Source of the DNA: Nannochloropsis oceanica
Lineage: Eukaryota > Sar > Eustigmatophyceae > Eustigmatales > Monodopsidaceae
Assembly: GCA_004519485.1 (NCBI GenBank)
Contig: CP038110.1
Coordinates: 558,001 to 622,000 of the forward strand
Reading direction: 5' to 3'
DNA: 64,000 bases
Shown: positions 50,372 through 62,220 of the stretch, piece after piece
How the letters are laid out: every line of letters starts with the position of its first letter
How positions within the stretch are numbered: the stretch's first letter is position 1
Position numbers and translations under genes: made by a program
The notes under the pieces: generated by a model
What the model was told of the DNA's origin: nothing
The model's database searches: none
The model's input: the letters and a program-made list of their open reading frames with translations, nothing else

Positions 50372-52258
50372 ATGGCGACGGCCCCAACCAAGCGCCGCAT
50401 CTCCTACTTCTACGATGCCGAAATTGGCAACTATCACTACGGGCAAGGTCATCCCATGAAGGTACTTCTGCCAGTGGAGGCTGTGTGTTTCTCTTGGCTT
50501 GAGCCTTCACTTCTGTTCTTTCCCATCCACACCCTCCCCTTGCCTACTTCCTCCCCTGCCTGGCCATGCTCATATATCCATCGGGGACGCCATAATCGTG
50601 CGTGTGCAGCATTCAATTTTTATAGCACAGCACTCCCAACTCCGTCAATATGAAATCTGCTTGTCCTATCCCTCGCTGCTTGTCCTATCCCTCGCTCACT
50701 CGCCCCCCCTCCCCTCCTTCTCCTCTCCCGTATCTAGCCCCACCGCGTCCGCATGACCCACTCCCTCGTCGTCTACTATTGGCTTTACCGGAACATGGAA
50801 GTCCTGCGGCCCAAGCCCGTCCTGCTCAGCGAGATGACGCGCTTTCATTCAGATGACTATATTAACTTCCTGCGGGTAATAACACCGGACAACATGCAAG
50901 AATACATGCGACAACTCCAACGATTCAATGTCGGGGAAGATTGCCCAGTGTTCGATGGACTTTTTGAGTTCTGCCAGCTGTACACAAGTGGGTCGATTGG
51001 GGGAGCGGCACTGCTGAACCAAAAAGACGCGGACATCGTGATTAATTGGGCAGGGGGGTTGCATCACGCGAAGAAATCGGAAGCCTCTGGCTTCTGTTAC
51101 GTCAACGATTGTGTGCTGGCGATCTTAGAGCTGTTGAAGCACCATCACCGGGTGCTTTATATAGACATTGACATTCACCATGGGGATGGCGTAGAGGAGG
51201 CTTTCTACACCACCGACCGAGTGATGACTGTTTCGTTTCATAAATTTGGGGAATACTTCCCTGGCACGGGCGACGTGAAGGACTCCGGGTATGGTGACGG
51301 GAAGAACTATGCGATCAATTTCCCACTGCACGATGGTATGGACGACGAGAGCTTTTCGAGTGTCTTTCGGCCGGTTATTGGGAAGGTGATGGAGACTTTT
51401 TCGCCAGGAGCGATCGTGTTGCAGTGCGGGGCCGACAGTTTGTCGGGCGACCGGTTGGGGTGTTTTAATTTAAGCCTGAAGGGGCACGCGGACGCAGTGG
51501 CGTTCGTGAAGGGTTTTGATGTGCCCGTGTTGGTGCTCGGGGGGGGGGGATACACTCTGCGGAATGTCCCAAGGTGTTGGGCGTATGAAACGAGTGTGTT
51601 GCTGGATACGGAGATCAAGGACGATTTGCCGTTTCATGATTATTTTGAATGTACGTCACAGTAAAGAGAAGGGGGGGAAGTAGGAAGAGGGAAAATGGAT
51701 ATAGTGTGGCGGATTGTTTGCCTTTTGGTCCTTGTGAGTTGTGCTTCATTATTTTATATAACGTGACTCATGCAACCGGAATCCCCTCCCTCCCTCCCTC
51801 CCTTACTCACTCCCTCTGCAGACTACGGCCCCGACTACAAGCTACACCTGCCTGTGTCCAACATGGAAAATCTCAACACCAAGCCCTACCTCGAGACGAT
51901 CAAGCAGCAGTTGTTTGACATCCTATCCAATGTCTCCCCCACCGGCGCCCAAATCCAGACGGGACAGCCCGGTACGTCTCTTCTTTCTTGTTCGTTGGAG
52001 TTTTCCCACGAAAGAAAAATGTATTGATGTATAGGCATACATAAATATGCATACAACTAAAAGACTACTGATGTCCCCAAATCGACAGGCACGAGCATTA
52101 CCCCCGCGGACTTGGCAGTGCCCATGACAGCCCGTGAGAGGGAGGAGGAGGCAGAGGACAAGAATCCCGATAGGCGGGGAGGCACGGAAAGGGAGGGAGG
52201 AGGAGGGGAGGGAGGGAGGAAGGAGCATCCGTTGGAGATGATGCCAGAGGGGAAGTAG
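50372..52258 (+). CDS. Class I (RPD3/HDAC1-type) histone deacetylase, 4 exons
   Basis: Zinc-dependent removal of acetyl groups from histone lysines in the nucleus, usually within Sin3/NuRD-type complexes. Exons 50372-50461, 50738-51650, 51822-51971 and 52089-52258 join in phase to 440 residues. The N-terminus [20 protein letters not shown] leads to [11 protein letters not shown] across intron 1. Active-site elements are intact: [20 protein letters not shown] (paired His), [17 protein letters not shown] (zinc Asp and His), [17 protein letters not shown] (zinc Asp) and [15 protein letters not shown] (catalytic Tyr). The C-terminal [19 protein letters not shown] is typical of RPD3. The acidic tail is short, with one GGGGEGG run. 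Nearby WAPL, ENY2 and the MYND-SET gene are other chromatin factors but are not linked in any operon sense. Identification is firm. Confidence 0.96.
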
Positions 52259-52730
52259 GGTGGGGAGGAAGTATGGAAGGGGGCAAGAAAGGTGGGAGGA
52301 AGAAGGTGGTTCTTGTAGTACGGGAATGCGCGGTTGGGAGGAGATGGAGGAGATGGAGGAGCAGCGAAGGAGGGGGGGAGGGAGGGAATGAATGGAGGAG
52401 GATAGCATGTTAAGAAAGAAAAACATACAAAGATAGAGAAAGGAGGGGGGAGGAGACCGCAAGTGAATGATCAATCGCACGCTTTTAAACAAGGACAAGA
52501 GATGGGGGGGAAATTCAAAAGGGAAAGAAATAAGAAAGAGAAGATAAGAAAAACAAAATCATGGGACGCCGCGTTCTTCTCTTTGTTGCGAATGAACAAT
52601 GCTACTGCTGGTGCTGACGGTGGTGGTAATGTTAAGTGCTTTAGCTTAGCCTTATTTAATGCCCCCTTTTTCAAGGCCGATATATCTTCACAATGCATCA
52701 CACGGGCATCGTCTGTGCCATTTGCCGTTC
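52259..52730. other. Convergent 3' region, HDAC and UBA5
   Basis: 472 bp between tail-to-tail genes. Purine-rich on the plus strand to about 52560. No gene is seen; it should hold both 3' UTRs. Confidence 0.5.
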
Positions 52731-53897
52731 TCATGACGATTGCAGCGACTGCAGCTGTGCCGCCAAATCCTCCAATCTCACCTTGTCCAAACCCTTTTTC
52801 TCCCCTCTCTTGCCGTCGCTGCTACCCATCGTAGGTCCAACTAGGGAAGCAGAAGCAGCAGTATCTCCGCCTTCTCCTTTCATGCCCTCCTCTCCCTCTC
52901 CTTCCTCATCGACAACCTCAATCCCCCACTCATTCTCCTCATGCACCACCTCGTGCTCCTTCCCCATTTCTCCTTCTCCCCCCCTCTTCCCCTCTCTTGC
53001 CTTCCAACGGCCCCTCCATTCCTCCTGCCGCTTCCGACACCAAACATCCCCACAGTCCGGGTTGGGCATCAACACCTCCCTCGGGAAATGATCCAACAAA
53101 GCACTGTATCCCAAATAATAAGAGACCTCCCCAAAGTTTAGTAAATACTTAAGCGAATTTTGGACTAGGAATCCTGCAATAATACCCATAGTGGTAGGAA
53201 GGGAGGCAGCACACACACCATCCCGTCGCAGCGTCCCTTCGTCGATGCCACTGGCGACGATGAGGGGGGGGAGGCATTCAAAGCAGGCGTTGCGGCCGGG
53301 GAGAAGGGTTTGAATGTGCCCCGAGACTGCGTCTTCGCTTACACCTGATTCCATCCAAACGATATTGAGTTCGTTGCAAGCCTGGTTGATTGTTGTGCGG
53401 GCCGCGTAGTTATCGACGCAAGACAGGACGAGATCGACAGAGGAGTTGTTGGTGAGACTGCCGTTGGCGAGGCGATCGAGGAAGTGGTCGAAGTGCGCTG
53501 TTTCGGTAATGTTGTATCTATGCTCTTCGATGAAGACATCAGGATTGATTTTTTCGAGAGTTTCCTTGGCGGCAGCTGATTTTGTTTGACCTGCTTGCTC
53601 GGGCCGGAAGAAGAGGCGGTTCATATTCGCAAGCTCAACGGTGTCGTAGTCGAAGAGGAGGAGCTTGCCGATGCCGCACCGAGTGAGCATTTCGGCGGCC
53701 ACGGAGCCGATGCCTCCGAGTCCTACGATCAGGATGGACAAGTCGCGGATGCGTTCGTACTCCTTGACGACACCCATGCGCTTGAGGGCCATGAGCCGGC
53801 TGTAGGGGTTGCTGTCGACGACCTCGGCCGACATGGCCTCGATTTTGGTGCGTGGTGGCAATATCGGAGATGGTCGGGACAACGATGGCAACGACAT
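52731..53897 (-). CDS. UBA5-type UFM1-activating E1 enzyme
   Basis: Activates the ubiquitin-like protein UFM1 with ATP and passes it to UFC1, a pathway tied to ER protein quality control. Single exon, 388 residues. It follows animal UBA5 nearly block by block: [37 protein letters not shown] (nucleotide loop), [56 protein letters not shown], then the catalytic Cys in [14 protein letters not shown]. Zinc Cys pairs are CFEC near the middle and CGDVWC near residue 305. After [16 protein letters not shown] comes a ~70-residue Gly/Glu/Lys-rich linker and a short C-terminal helix ([12 protein letters not shown]). The UFC1-binding and UFM1-interacting tail of animals is replaced by low complexity. 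Confidence 0.95.
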   Translation of the reverse strand: MSLPSLSRPSPILPPRTKIEAMSAEVVDSNPYSRLMALKRMGVVKEYERIRDLSILIVGLGGIGSVAAEMLTRCGIGKLLLFDYDTVELANMNRLFFRPEQAGQTKSAAAKETLEKINPDVFIEEHRYNITETAHFDHFLDRLANGSLTNNSSVDLVLSCVDNYAARTTINQACNELNIVWMESGVSEDAVSGHIQTLLPGRNACFECLPPLIVASGIDEGTLRRDGVCAASLPTTMGIIAGFLVQNSLKYLLNFGEVSYYLGYSALLDHFPREVLMPNPDCGDVWCRKRQEEWRGRWKAREGKRGGEGEMGKEHEVVHEENEWGIEVVDEEGEGEEGMKGEGGDTAASASLVGPTMGSSDGKRGEKKGLDKVRLEDLAAQLQSLQSS

Positions 53898-54357
53898 GAT
53901 GATATGCAGCCCTGTCTCATGGCGTGTGGTTTGGTGTTTCGGTAAATTGTGTGTTGTAGTATGTTGCGGAAAGCAAGACGAGGGAGACGCCAGCCGTTTC
54001 TGCCTTCAAGCAAGAAAGCTTCGATGTCGTTTTTGTTTGCATCCCACCACCCGAGCTTCCGTTTCTTTACTCAATATGCATGGCATTTCGATTCGTTGAT
54101 TCATTCGATATGAATCCGTGCACGATTTTTTGGGTTCAAACCATTGCAGCAGTGCATGTAGCGAATAAAAATCAACCTCCCCACCTGCGGAACATAAATT
54201 TAGATCTCCTGTCCATTCAAAGTCTCAGTCGATGTGCTTGACAAAAAAGTTCATAACTCCATCATGACATGCACATACAGACCGAGACAACAATCAGTAA
54301 ATATTTGTTTGCATTTTCCCTTCATTCAGTTGCGGTACTTTTTCACTTATTTGCCGT
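53898..54357. other. Intergenic region between UBA5 start and MYND-SET stop
   Basis: 460 bp, moderately AT-rich. It should hold the UBA5 promoter and the 3' UTR of the MYND-SET gene. No element is recognised. Confidence 0.45.
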
Positions 54358-56509
54358 TCATTCTACTTTACCCTTCCCTGCTGGTCTTTTTCTTAGCGTC
54401 CCTGTCGCCCCTGTCGCAGCTCCTCCTGCTGCTGCTTCTGCTGCTTCTAATCCTACCCTTCCCTTCAAAACATTTGCGGCTGTACCCACTGCCTCCTTAC
54501 TTTTCATTTTGGGTCGCCCCTTGACTGTCGCTACTGTCCACATGTCGGAGATTACATGCGACCTTCCTTCCTGGCCTGCCAAGGCCATCTGCACCAGCGT
54601 CTCCAATTGCTCTTCCTTCTGCTTTTCATTCCCTCCCTCCGCCCCTACCTCACATCCTTGTCCCCTCCCCACAACGTTGGTCGGGTGGTTGGCCATGTAC
54701 ATAAGTCTCTGACCATTCCCGTTGCCCGGCCCTGTCAAGGACGCTGGCATCACTATCTCGCGTGTTTTCCCTCCCATCAACAGCATTTCCGCTGCAGGAT
54801 CGTCGGCATTCAGGGCCTCTCTCACCTCCCGTTCCAACACAATTTGTCGCCGAAAATACGCCCCTTGACCAGAGGACAAAGATTCCTCTGCCTTCTTCAA
54901 TAACCGCTTCGCCTCCTCCTGCATTGCTCTTTTGTGTGGACCCTCCTCTATACCATATATTTTCCCCCTCCCTCCTAGCATCTCACGTGCATCCTCCCGC
55001 CTCCGATAGGCCTGCCGGTGGACCGCCAGTGCCCATTCCCCCAAGATCAAGGCCGTGGATTGCTCGTCCAGGGTCTGGTGCGTGGCCTGAATAGAGGAGA
55101 AAATCACCGGGGCCAGGGCAATCAGCCGCTCATCCCACTCGCTCCATTCCAACAGCGCCTCCCACCTCCTCCTCTCATTTCTTTCCCTCCTCTCATTTGC
55201 CCTCCAACTACACTTCTGACTACTTATCTTCAAACACCCCCTCCTCCCCTCCTCCATCCCCTCCATGTCTTTCTCCTCCTCCTCCTTCTCCTCCTCCTTC
55301 TCGATCTGTATCGCTGTACCCACCCTCTCTTTTGCCTCATCCACCATCCGACACACACCATCAAACAAGAACCTTCTCGCCCTCTGCAGCAACGAATGCT
55401 GCGGATGCAACCACCGTCCACTCAACAGACAAATCAGAGTCTCGTAATCGTCCACCTGACGCGCCGTTCTCAAAACTCCCTCCCTCCCTCCCTCCATCTT
55501 TCCTTGGTGTGAAACTTTTTCAAGCTCTGCTTCGAAGCGGCGTTCAATGGCCAAGACGTCAGCAGCTGGGATAGTGGCATGACACTCATCGCATTGATAA
55601 TAGGAGAAGGAGGAGTAGGACAAGCAAGCGGAGGAGGACTTAAATGGAGCAAGTAGCGGTCGGGAAGGGTCGTCCTCGTCCTTCTCCTCTTCCTCCTGGT
55701 GCTGGTGCTGGTGCTGGTGCTTCTGCTTGCTGTCACTTGCACTCTCGCTCCTCCTTCTCGCACTCCCCCCTCCCACCACCGGTCGTAATGGTGAAAACAA
55801 CCCTCCTCCTCCTCCTCCTCCTCTTCCTCTTCCTCCTCCTCCTCCTCCTCCTTTCCTTCCTTCTTTTTCACACATTTCCTCCCCCCATCCCTCCCCCTCC
55901 CTCCTCCTACACAGGGGGCAACCCACAGTCCCCGTCTCCAACCCTCCCTCCTTCGGGTCCACGCATCTCTCACACATACACGCCCACCCTCCCTCCGTCC
56001 CTCCCCCCTTCTGTGGAAACCTCCCCTTGGCTAAAGCCAGCTGTCGTTGTCTGGTCGAGAGCTCGGCATTGACGTATGAAACGGTGATTGCTTCTCCTTT
56101 TTTTATTTCCTTCAAGGCTCGTATTTGTAGGCGGTAATCCTTTGCCGCTTTGGCAATGGAGAGGGTCGAATTGGGGAAGCAGGAATGGAGGGAGGAGCAG
56201 GCACGGGGGAAGAGAGCGTAGGCATGGTTGAGGGGGAGGCCAGGGCGGACGGAGGGGTTGTCGTGGGTGGGGAGGGGGAGGGAGTGGAAGAGGGTGAGGG
56301 AGAGGAGGTGCGCGACTTCCGGAGTGGAGAAGATACGGCGAGAGTGGGAAGAGAAGGGAGGAAGGTGATGTAGGGGGAGAAAGGGGGGAAGGGGGAGGAG
56401 CAGTTGCTTGTGGATTTGGTGCTGATTATCCTTGCTGTTGCCCTTTTTGCATTTTTTGTTGCTGTCATTGTTGTTGTTGTTGCTGCTGCCGCTGCTTCTG
56501 CTGTTGTCG

Positions 56510-56570
<61 letters not shown>

Positions 56571-56572
56571 GG

Positions 56573-56616
<44 letters not shown>

Positions 56617-58028
56617 GCTAATGTTATCGCTGCTGCTGCTGCTGCTACTGTTATAGCTGCTGCTACTGCTGCTACTGTTGTTGTTGCTGCTGCTGCTGTT
56701 ATGAGGAAGCTCGTGAATTAAGCACCATTGCTCTTCTCCTTGTTTTATCTGCGCCCGCTGGAAGGCTGCCGCGACGGAGTCAAGGACAGTGCATAGATAG
56801 GTGGGATGGAGGTGTTCCACGTAGGAGGGGGAAAGGAGAAGGCGCTGGTAAGCGAGAGGGTCTTGTTCTTTCAAACTGAGGCAACGGAGGATGCCGAGGA
56901 GGGGGACGACAGAAAGGGGGTCAGGGAAAGAAGGAAGAGAGGGAGGAGAAGAGGAGGGAGGAGAAGGGGCGATAGCACCGGCTGGACGTGGGAGGGTGCA
57001 GCAGGGGGAGGAGGAGGAGGAGGAGGAGGAGGAGGAGGAGGTAAAGGAGGATGGGGAGGAGGATGAGGAGGAGAGAAGAGATTGGACAAAGGTACATTCG
57101 TGCAAGGCATGCTTCTCGACCATTTGCTCACTATAGTGGCAAATCGGGCTACACATCTCCAAGCCACAATTTTTGCACTTAACCCCTTGCCCATGCTTCA
57201 TCGAGGACATGCAACAAATACATTGTGTGTACAAATGTGCTGGTCCTATCAATACATTTTCCTCCCCCTTTTCTTCACCCTCCTCCTCTTCCTCCTCCTT
57301 TCCTCTCTTTCCCCCTTTCACCATTGTCCGATGCCACAATCGAGAGTCAGTCACCCATGCCTTCGTAATCACAGGCCAAAAGACCACAGGACATTCCTCC
57401 AAGATAACTTGCCCTGGCTTAATGGGGGCCGTGGCGATGAGGTGTCGGCGTTGGTACCGGTAGAAGGGATTGCTTGGGCAGAGAGAAGTGGAGGAGAAGG
57501 AATGAAGGGGATTCAGTGTGCTGGCCTTTTTGACGGGCCAGCAACATTCCAGCTTGTGTACAGGCCAGTGTTTTCTGAAGGACGCAGATGGATAGGAAAA
57601 AGGAAAGAGCGAAGGAGAGAGAAACGATGAGGTGGGCGGGAGCGTAAGTTGAGATGACGGAGAAAAAAAGGAGGAGAAGACGAGACAGTAAGATCGTAAA
57701 GTAACAAGCGGCCCACGGACAAGTGCCTCATACACTTGATAATCAGAAGAATGAAGATGTGCTGCTTTCATACGGCCCAACTCACTTACCTTTGGCAGTC
57801 CTTGTCACAGTAGAAAGCACCTCCGTTGCATTTGACGCAGGCCTTGCCATTGGGCTTCCCACAGACGGCACACGCCTTGCACTGTTCCAACCGCCCCTCT
57901 CCATCATCATCTTCGCCGTTGCCAAATCCATACTCGAGGGCCTTGGGCGTTGAGGGGGTGGCGTCTAGAGGGAGGACAAGGGCGGAGTCCGGAGGGAGGG
58001 CGCGACGGCGGCGAACAGAAGCCACCAT
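54358..58028 (-). CDS. MYND-SET (SMYD/SmydA-like) protein with long poly-Asn insertion, 2 exons
   Basis: Putative protein-lysine methyltransferase. Exons 58028-57790 and 57574-54358 join in phase to 1151 residues; the intron splits the MYND finger: CAVCGKPNGKACVKC, FYCDKDCQ|RKHWPVHKLEC. The first SET block follows: YRYQRRHLIATAPIKPGQVI, LEECPVVFWPVITKAW. A second Cys cluster reads CICCMSSMKHGQGVKCKNC with CSPICHYSEQMVEKHALHEC. A Ser- and then Asn-rich insertion (about 50 Asn, from the GTT repeat at 56509-56617) separates the middle region from the SET core LHSCFPNSTLSIAKAAK, IRALKEIKKGEAITVSYVN and the post-SET Cys (ACMCERC). The usual NHSC motif reads LHSC here. The C-terminal ~400 residues are helical, with poly-Glu and Gly inserts. 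The family is clear; activity is not certain. Confidence 0.88.
56509..56617 (-). repeat. GTT/AAC microsatellite encoding poly-Asn
   Basis: Plus strand GTT repeat of about 36 units with few interruptions. On the minus strand AAC/AAT, read as a poly-Asn run in the MYND-SET gene. It is the longest trinucleotide repeat in the window. Confidence 0.92.
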
Positions 58029-60097
58029 CAGCGAGAGGTGGCGTGATGCTGTGGCTTCTGTGTATGGCAACCAAAGACAGGGCATGAGAGGGAAGCATGA
58101 AATCAAAAAGGAGATTATTAAAATGAGGCTGCAAGTGCATGAGTGCATGTCTTGCTGATAGACCACTTCGCAGGGACGACGTCGCTTGGCAAAGAGCACC
58201 ATCATATCGATCTCCTCTATATTACTTTTCTGCAGATTTCAGCTCTCATCATCATCATATCTAAACCTTGAATTTATCGACAATCGTTCTCTGCTTTGCG
58301 GAGGGCTCGTGATCGATACCCACCCATCTAGTCATCCTGAGCCCCTTCCAATCCCATAGAAAGAGTCATAGTGTATTTTTTGATTCGAGTTCGACCTTGG
58401 CCGTCCGAGTCTCCAACTCGAACTATTGATGCAGCTCCCCTGGATTCTACAACTCCGCGAAAACTAGGACATTGTGATATTTTTTTATAATACAGTGATG
58501 AAACCGCAATAAAAAACACCACAGCCAGATAAAGCACATGTAGACACATATTTTTTCACAAGTGGGCAACTCATGGTTGCATCCTGACCGGAGATATCGG
58601 AGCTCCTAGCTTTTTCCATCAGTTGCCTGTTGCGGCCAAATATCGAATTATTTGAAAAATTAAAAACTCCATGTGGTCTGCAATAATAAAGACTACAACG
58701 TTGAGCATGAAATGTTGTCTTCCCCTCCCCAACCACCATTTTCACAATTTTCCCCAAAGACATGTTGATGGATACGATAGCTCCATTTCAGTGTAATAAA
58801 AGGCTCAAAAACTCAGATTCCGTGAACGAAGTGCTATTGCTATACACGTTCAACACTTTGCGACCGTTTCTTTTCTGGGGCGCCATGTGTCTCTCTCAGG
58901 AGAGCATTTGTTGAAACGAACGTTCTATAAGCATGTTTATGGAGCATGCTTTCGCTTCAGACACTGCTGTCCACTTCTTTGAGACCGCGCTGTTGACCTC
59001 GAGAATCTGCATAGATCTTTCCACCATGTGGGCGATGGTGCAACGCGTCGTGAACGGGCCCATGTGGTGCTCGGCCGCACTCTCTGAACGGGGCCCAGTC
59101 TGCCGTATGACACTCCTTCCTCTTTCAAAATCCCCATCAGCATTTGCGCCATAAGCATAGCTTATCACCATACTATGTCCAAGAGACACGGGCCCAGGGG
59201 TGTCCCCTTTTGACCGCCACTAGTCAGAAGTGATGGCAGCGTGAGGTACCAGAGAATAAATTAATATTTTTCTATGGATCATCTCACATAGAGCCCTCGC
59301 CTGTCAACCAGCAACCGATACTGTTACTTGCATTATCTTGAAGACATACACCGAGTTACCCTTTAACGAGCAGCCAACTCTGTTACTTACGATATTTGAT
59401 TGGCGCTCACATGACCGGAAAGACTTGCGCCCTATGGCCTCTGGCCACTACCAGACAAAAGTGATGGCGGCCATCTCCCTCCCACTTCTTGTCTCGACCA
59501 GAAATATCCGTATACAGCTATGCCAAACCTTTAAGAACACATCGAGTCACATGGAACACACCATAGACACACGATGTCACCCTTTCCCCAAACTTTAGGA
59601 CCATGTCTCCAGTCTGCCGAATCCTAACCCTGGCCCTGCAATGCTGGCAGACGCGCGTTTTGCACGCGCAGTAATTTTTTACGGGGTAGTGGAAAACTTC
59701 CGTCATGTCCGTGCCGCAAATGACACACCCTTCGTGGCTCCCCATATTTCAACCTGTGATGTGAATGAGGAGGAAGTCCTTAAGAGGACATCCATTTCGG
59801 CATCTTTCTTATTGTCTACGCCCACGACCTGTATCACCGTGATACAACTGCTGCGCACATCTTTTGGGATCCCTGGACGGAACGACAACCAGGAGGCAGA
59901 AGACATCTGCGAATATCCGCATGCTGATAAATGTCGCATAGCCACTCACTCACACACTCACCGACCATCTGACACCCATACCCACACCCATACACCCTCA
60001 TCTCCAGCACAAAAAGGATAAACGAGGATTTAATCGGTTTCTCTTCTGCCTTGAATGCGGTTTCCATTTTAGAAGAATCTTTTTTCAACGAGTGAAA
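58029..60097. other. 2.1 kb gene-poor, AT-richer stretch
   Basis: Should hold the MYND-SET promoter at its left and the promoter of the FkbM-like gene at its right. One minus-strand frame with a RING-like Cys pattern is listed separately. Two similar segments at about 59307-59341 and 59368-59405 (CAGC.AACC...CTGTTACTT) hint at an old tandem duplication. Otherwise nothing is recognised. Confidence 0.45.
59518..59745 (-). CDS. Possible small zinc-finger (RING-like) ORF or exon
   Basis: 75 codons from an ATG at 59745: CVICGTDMTEVFHYP and YCACKTRVCQHCRARVRIRQ give the spacing C-x2-C ... C-x-C-x4-C-x2-C, as in degenerate RING or related zinc fingers. The last Cys pair is not clear (TSCVYGVF). A good acceptor (CACATCACAG) precedes the ATG by eight bases, so this may be an internal or terminal exon of a larger gene whose other exons I cannot place. 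It could also be a remnant. No neighbour suggests a role. Confidence 0.3.
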   Translation of the reverse strand: MGSHEGCVICGTDMTEVFHYPVKNYCACKTRVCQHCRARVRIRQTGDMVLKFGERVTSCVYGVFHVTRCVLKGLA

Positions 60098-61165
60098 ATG
60101 CATCCTGAAATCTCAACTCACAAAGGAAAATTGGAGGTGATTAAGATAGACAGGCTCTTCGAAAGCTGCACTTTTTTGTACACTAGAGTTAAAAACCAAT
60201 GGGCCACACTTTGCCTTATATCTTTCTGCATTATCGCTGCGGAGTGGATTTTAAGTTCTGGCGGCAGTAAGCCATTCATGAGAAAGCCTAGTTTTGCTAT
60301 GAGCGATGTGGCTCTCGATCCGGCCGATAAGTGGATTATGAATCTCCACAGATCATCCAATGCGAATTCGACCTACAACAAGAGTCAAGGGTCCCAAGAT
60401 TATTACCTGGAAACTATTTTTGCACACATTGGGGAGACGAATAGGTATTTTGTCGAATTCGGTTTCAATGAGAAGTCATACACAAGCGGCGGCTCGGGTG
60501 CTAATACCTGGGACCTCCACGATAAAGGGTGGCGAGGACTGCTGTTGGATGCCGATCATGAAAATCCGGCAATTAACCTTCGGAAGCACTTCCTATACAG
60601 CAACAACATCGCCAGTATATTTGAAACCTACCTCGTACCAAAAGAGCCGGACTACTTATCGTGTGACATGGACAGCCATGATCTCTTTGTTTGGAAAGCA
60701 ATCCTAGAAGCGGGTTATCGACCCCGGCTTATGTCCACGGAATTCAATTCAAATTACCCACTCAACCTGACGATTACAGAAATTGATCCCTCTTTGAAGG
60801 AACACGATGCCGTATCTGAATTTCGCTTCAAACAATGCGCCTGGGGTGCCTCTGCAGGCGCGTTAAAACTCATTGCTGATCAATACGGATATGTTCTTGT
60901 GGGACGCGTCCGCAATCTGGACCTTTTCTGGTTACGAAAGGATCTACTTCCCAACTCCTGGATAATTCCAGAATTTTCGTGGTTTTTTGACAACGAATTG
61001 GGAATACTCCATCACAATGCGCAGCAGTCCGCGGATATTTACAACTACCTCATGGACTACGCTGAATATACCCGAAGCGGAAATTTGCAGGCCGCTATGG
61101 CCTTAGCTGCGAGTACTATTAAGAGCGCCCGCTTGGACTGCTTTAGTGGCATCGTCGGATCGTAA
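60098..61165 (+). CDS. FkbM-like methyltransferase with N-terminal membrane anchor
   Basis: Single exon, 355 residues from the ATG at 60098. One hydrophobic segment near residues 36-54 (WATLCLISFCIIAAEWIL) after a basic N-terminus suggests a type II membrane protein, its catalytic part in the ER/Golgi lumen. The domain resembles the FkbM/Methyltransf_21 fold: SQGSQDYYLETIFAHIGETN, YFVEFGFNEK (SAM-binding motif I), GWRGLLLDADHENP (motif II, acidic end), CDMDSHDLFVWKAILEAGYR and PRLMSTEFNSNYPLN. Such enzymes O-methylate sugars or small molecules; the substrate here is unknown. Unlike its neighbours it has no low-complexity insertion, no GGREGG run and lower GC, so its evolutionary history may differ. 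The domain assignment comes from motif order only. Confidence 0.75.
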   Translation: MHPEISTHKGKLEVIKIDRLFESCTFLYTRVKNQWATLCLISFCIIAAEWILSSGGSKPFMRKPSFAMSDVALDPADKWIMNLHRSSNANSTYNKSQGSQDYYLETIFAHIGETNRYFVEFGFNEKSYTSGGSGANTWDLHDKGWRGLLLDADHENPAINLRKHFLYSNNIASIFETYLVPKEPDYLSCDMDSHDLFVWKAILEAGYRPRLMSTEFNSNYPLNLTITEIDPSLKEHDAVSEFRFKQCAWGASAGALKLIADQYGYVLVGRVRNLDLFWLRKDLLPNSWIIPEFSWFFDNELGILHHNAQQSADIYNYLMDYAEYTRSGNLQAAMALAASTIKSARLDCFSGIVGS

Positions 61166-62220
61166 GTCGGCCGTCTCCATGTATAAATGAGCCCCTACTA
61201 CTACTGTCTGGCACTACTCTGTCAAGTTCCTCCGTCTTCATCTTTCTGAGTATTTGACATGAACAAATGTTGGCTTTCTATGCATGCTTTTCTGGGATGT
61301 ATTCGATCCGATAGCGAAACAAATCCATTAAAGAAAAACGAAAAGATAAAAGTCTCTTTATGAAGCATTGAGGGTGATGCTCTGTCCAAGGGCTTTCTCG
61401 CGAGGAATCGCGCCGGAACCGAGCTTTAAAAGTGCAGAAGTCCCCCAAAATCGAGCTGTCCACGCAGAAACCATCGCTGAAGCGTTGATACCTCATGACT
61501 ACATTGAGGGGGGGGGGGGGAAAAGCGTCATGCGGGGCGGGCTTATTTTGGTGCTCAAAATATGATAGAAATAGATGTCACCATGCCGGTGGCAAAGCGC
61601 CTAGAGGCGAATAAACCCCTATAAAATAAAAACAATAAAAAAACTTAAATAACTTTCTGTATAGTCCGTATGAAACCCTGGGCTATTTGTCGTAGGAGAG
61701 GAAGGCCGGGGAAAGCTATTTTCCTCCACTCCCGTTCCCCTTTGCTCTCCCGGGTGTTGCGCTCGCATTCACTTCCTCCATCCATACCTTCCTAAATATC
61801 ACCCTGGTATACTTAATTTTCGCCTTGGTCTTCCACTCGCCCGCCGCGCTTTTCTCTTTCATGCCTGTAACTGGAAAAAGTACCGGCGAGTTTCTTTCAG
61901 TGATTATTATTCTGCCTGCCCGCCAGTCCTCGTCCTCGTTCACAACGTGAACATCCTATTTCTCCTCCTTCTTATCCGAGTGCGAGTCCGTGTGCATCAG
62001 CCGCCCCGCGGCGTGTACAGAATTGTTGAGAGTGGTGCGGTGGGATGAGGTCGTTAATTTTTTCTTTGCTGCTGAAGCCGGATCCTCTAAAGCTAACTAC
62101 TGGACCTTCGTGGGCTGCCGTTGCCATACTTTTTGTGCATCGGTCCTACGTTGATGAGGCGTGGTACTATATTGGCCTTGAGTTGTTAATGAGGGAAGGC
62201 GCTTCGATGGCCTGAGGCGA
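61166..62220. other. Intergenic region with one doubtful minus-strand frame
   Basis: 1.05 kb between two plus-strand genes. A homopolymer of about 13 G lies at 61508-61520. A minus-strand frame at 61716-62012 is noted separately. The right end should hold the promoter of the thioredoxin-TPR gene. Confidence 0.45.
61716..62012 (-). pseudogene. Doubtful minus-strand coding remnant or exon pair
   Basis: From an ATG near 62000 the frame reads MHTDSHSDKKEEK, meets TAG, and resumes in the same frame as DVHVVNEDEDWRAGRIIITE, with a further 58 charged residues to the TAG at 61716. The TAG also forms an AG acceptor (AAATAG|GAT), so the downstream part may instead be the last exon of an unseen gene. 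No family is recognised. Confidence 0.2.

Noticed and set aside
54125-54145. GGGTTCAAACC, another T-arm look-alike
   Set aside because: The upstream 50 bases do not form a cloverleaf.
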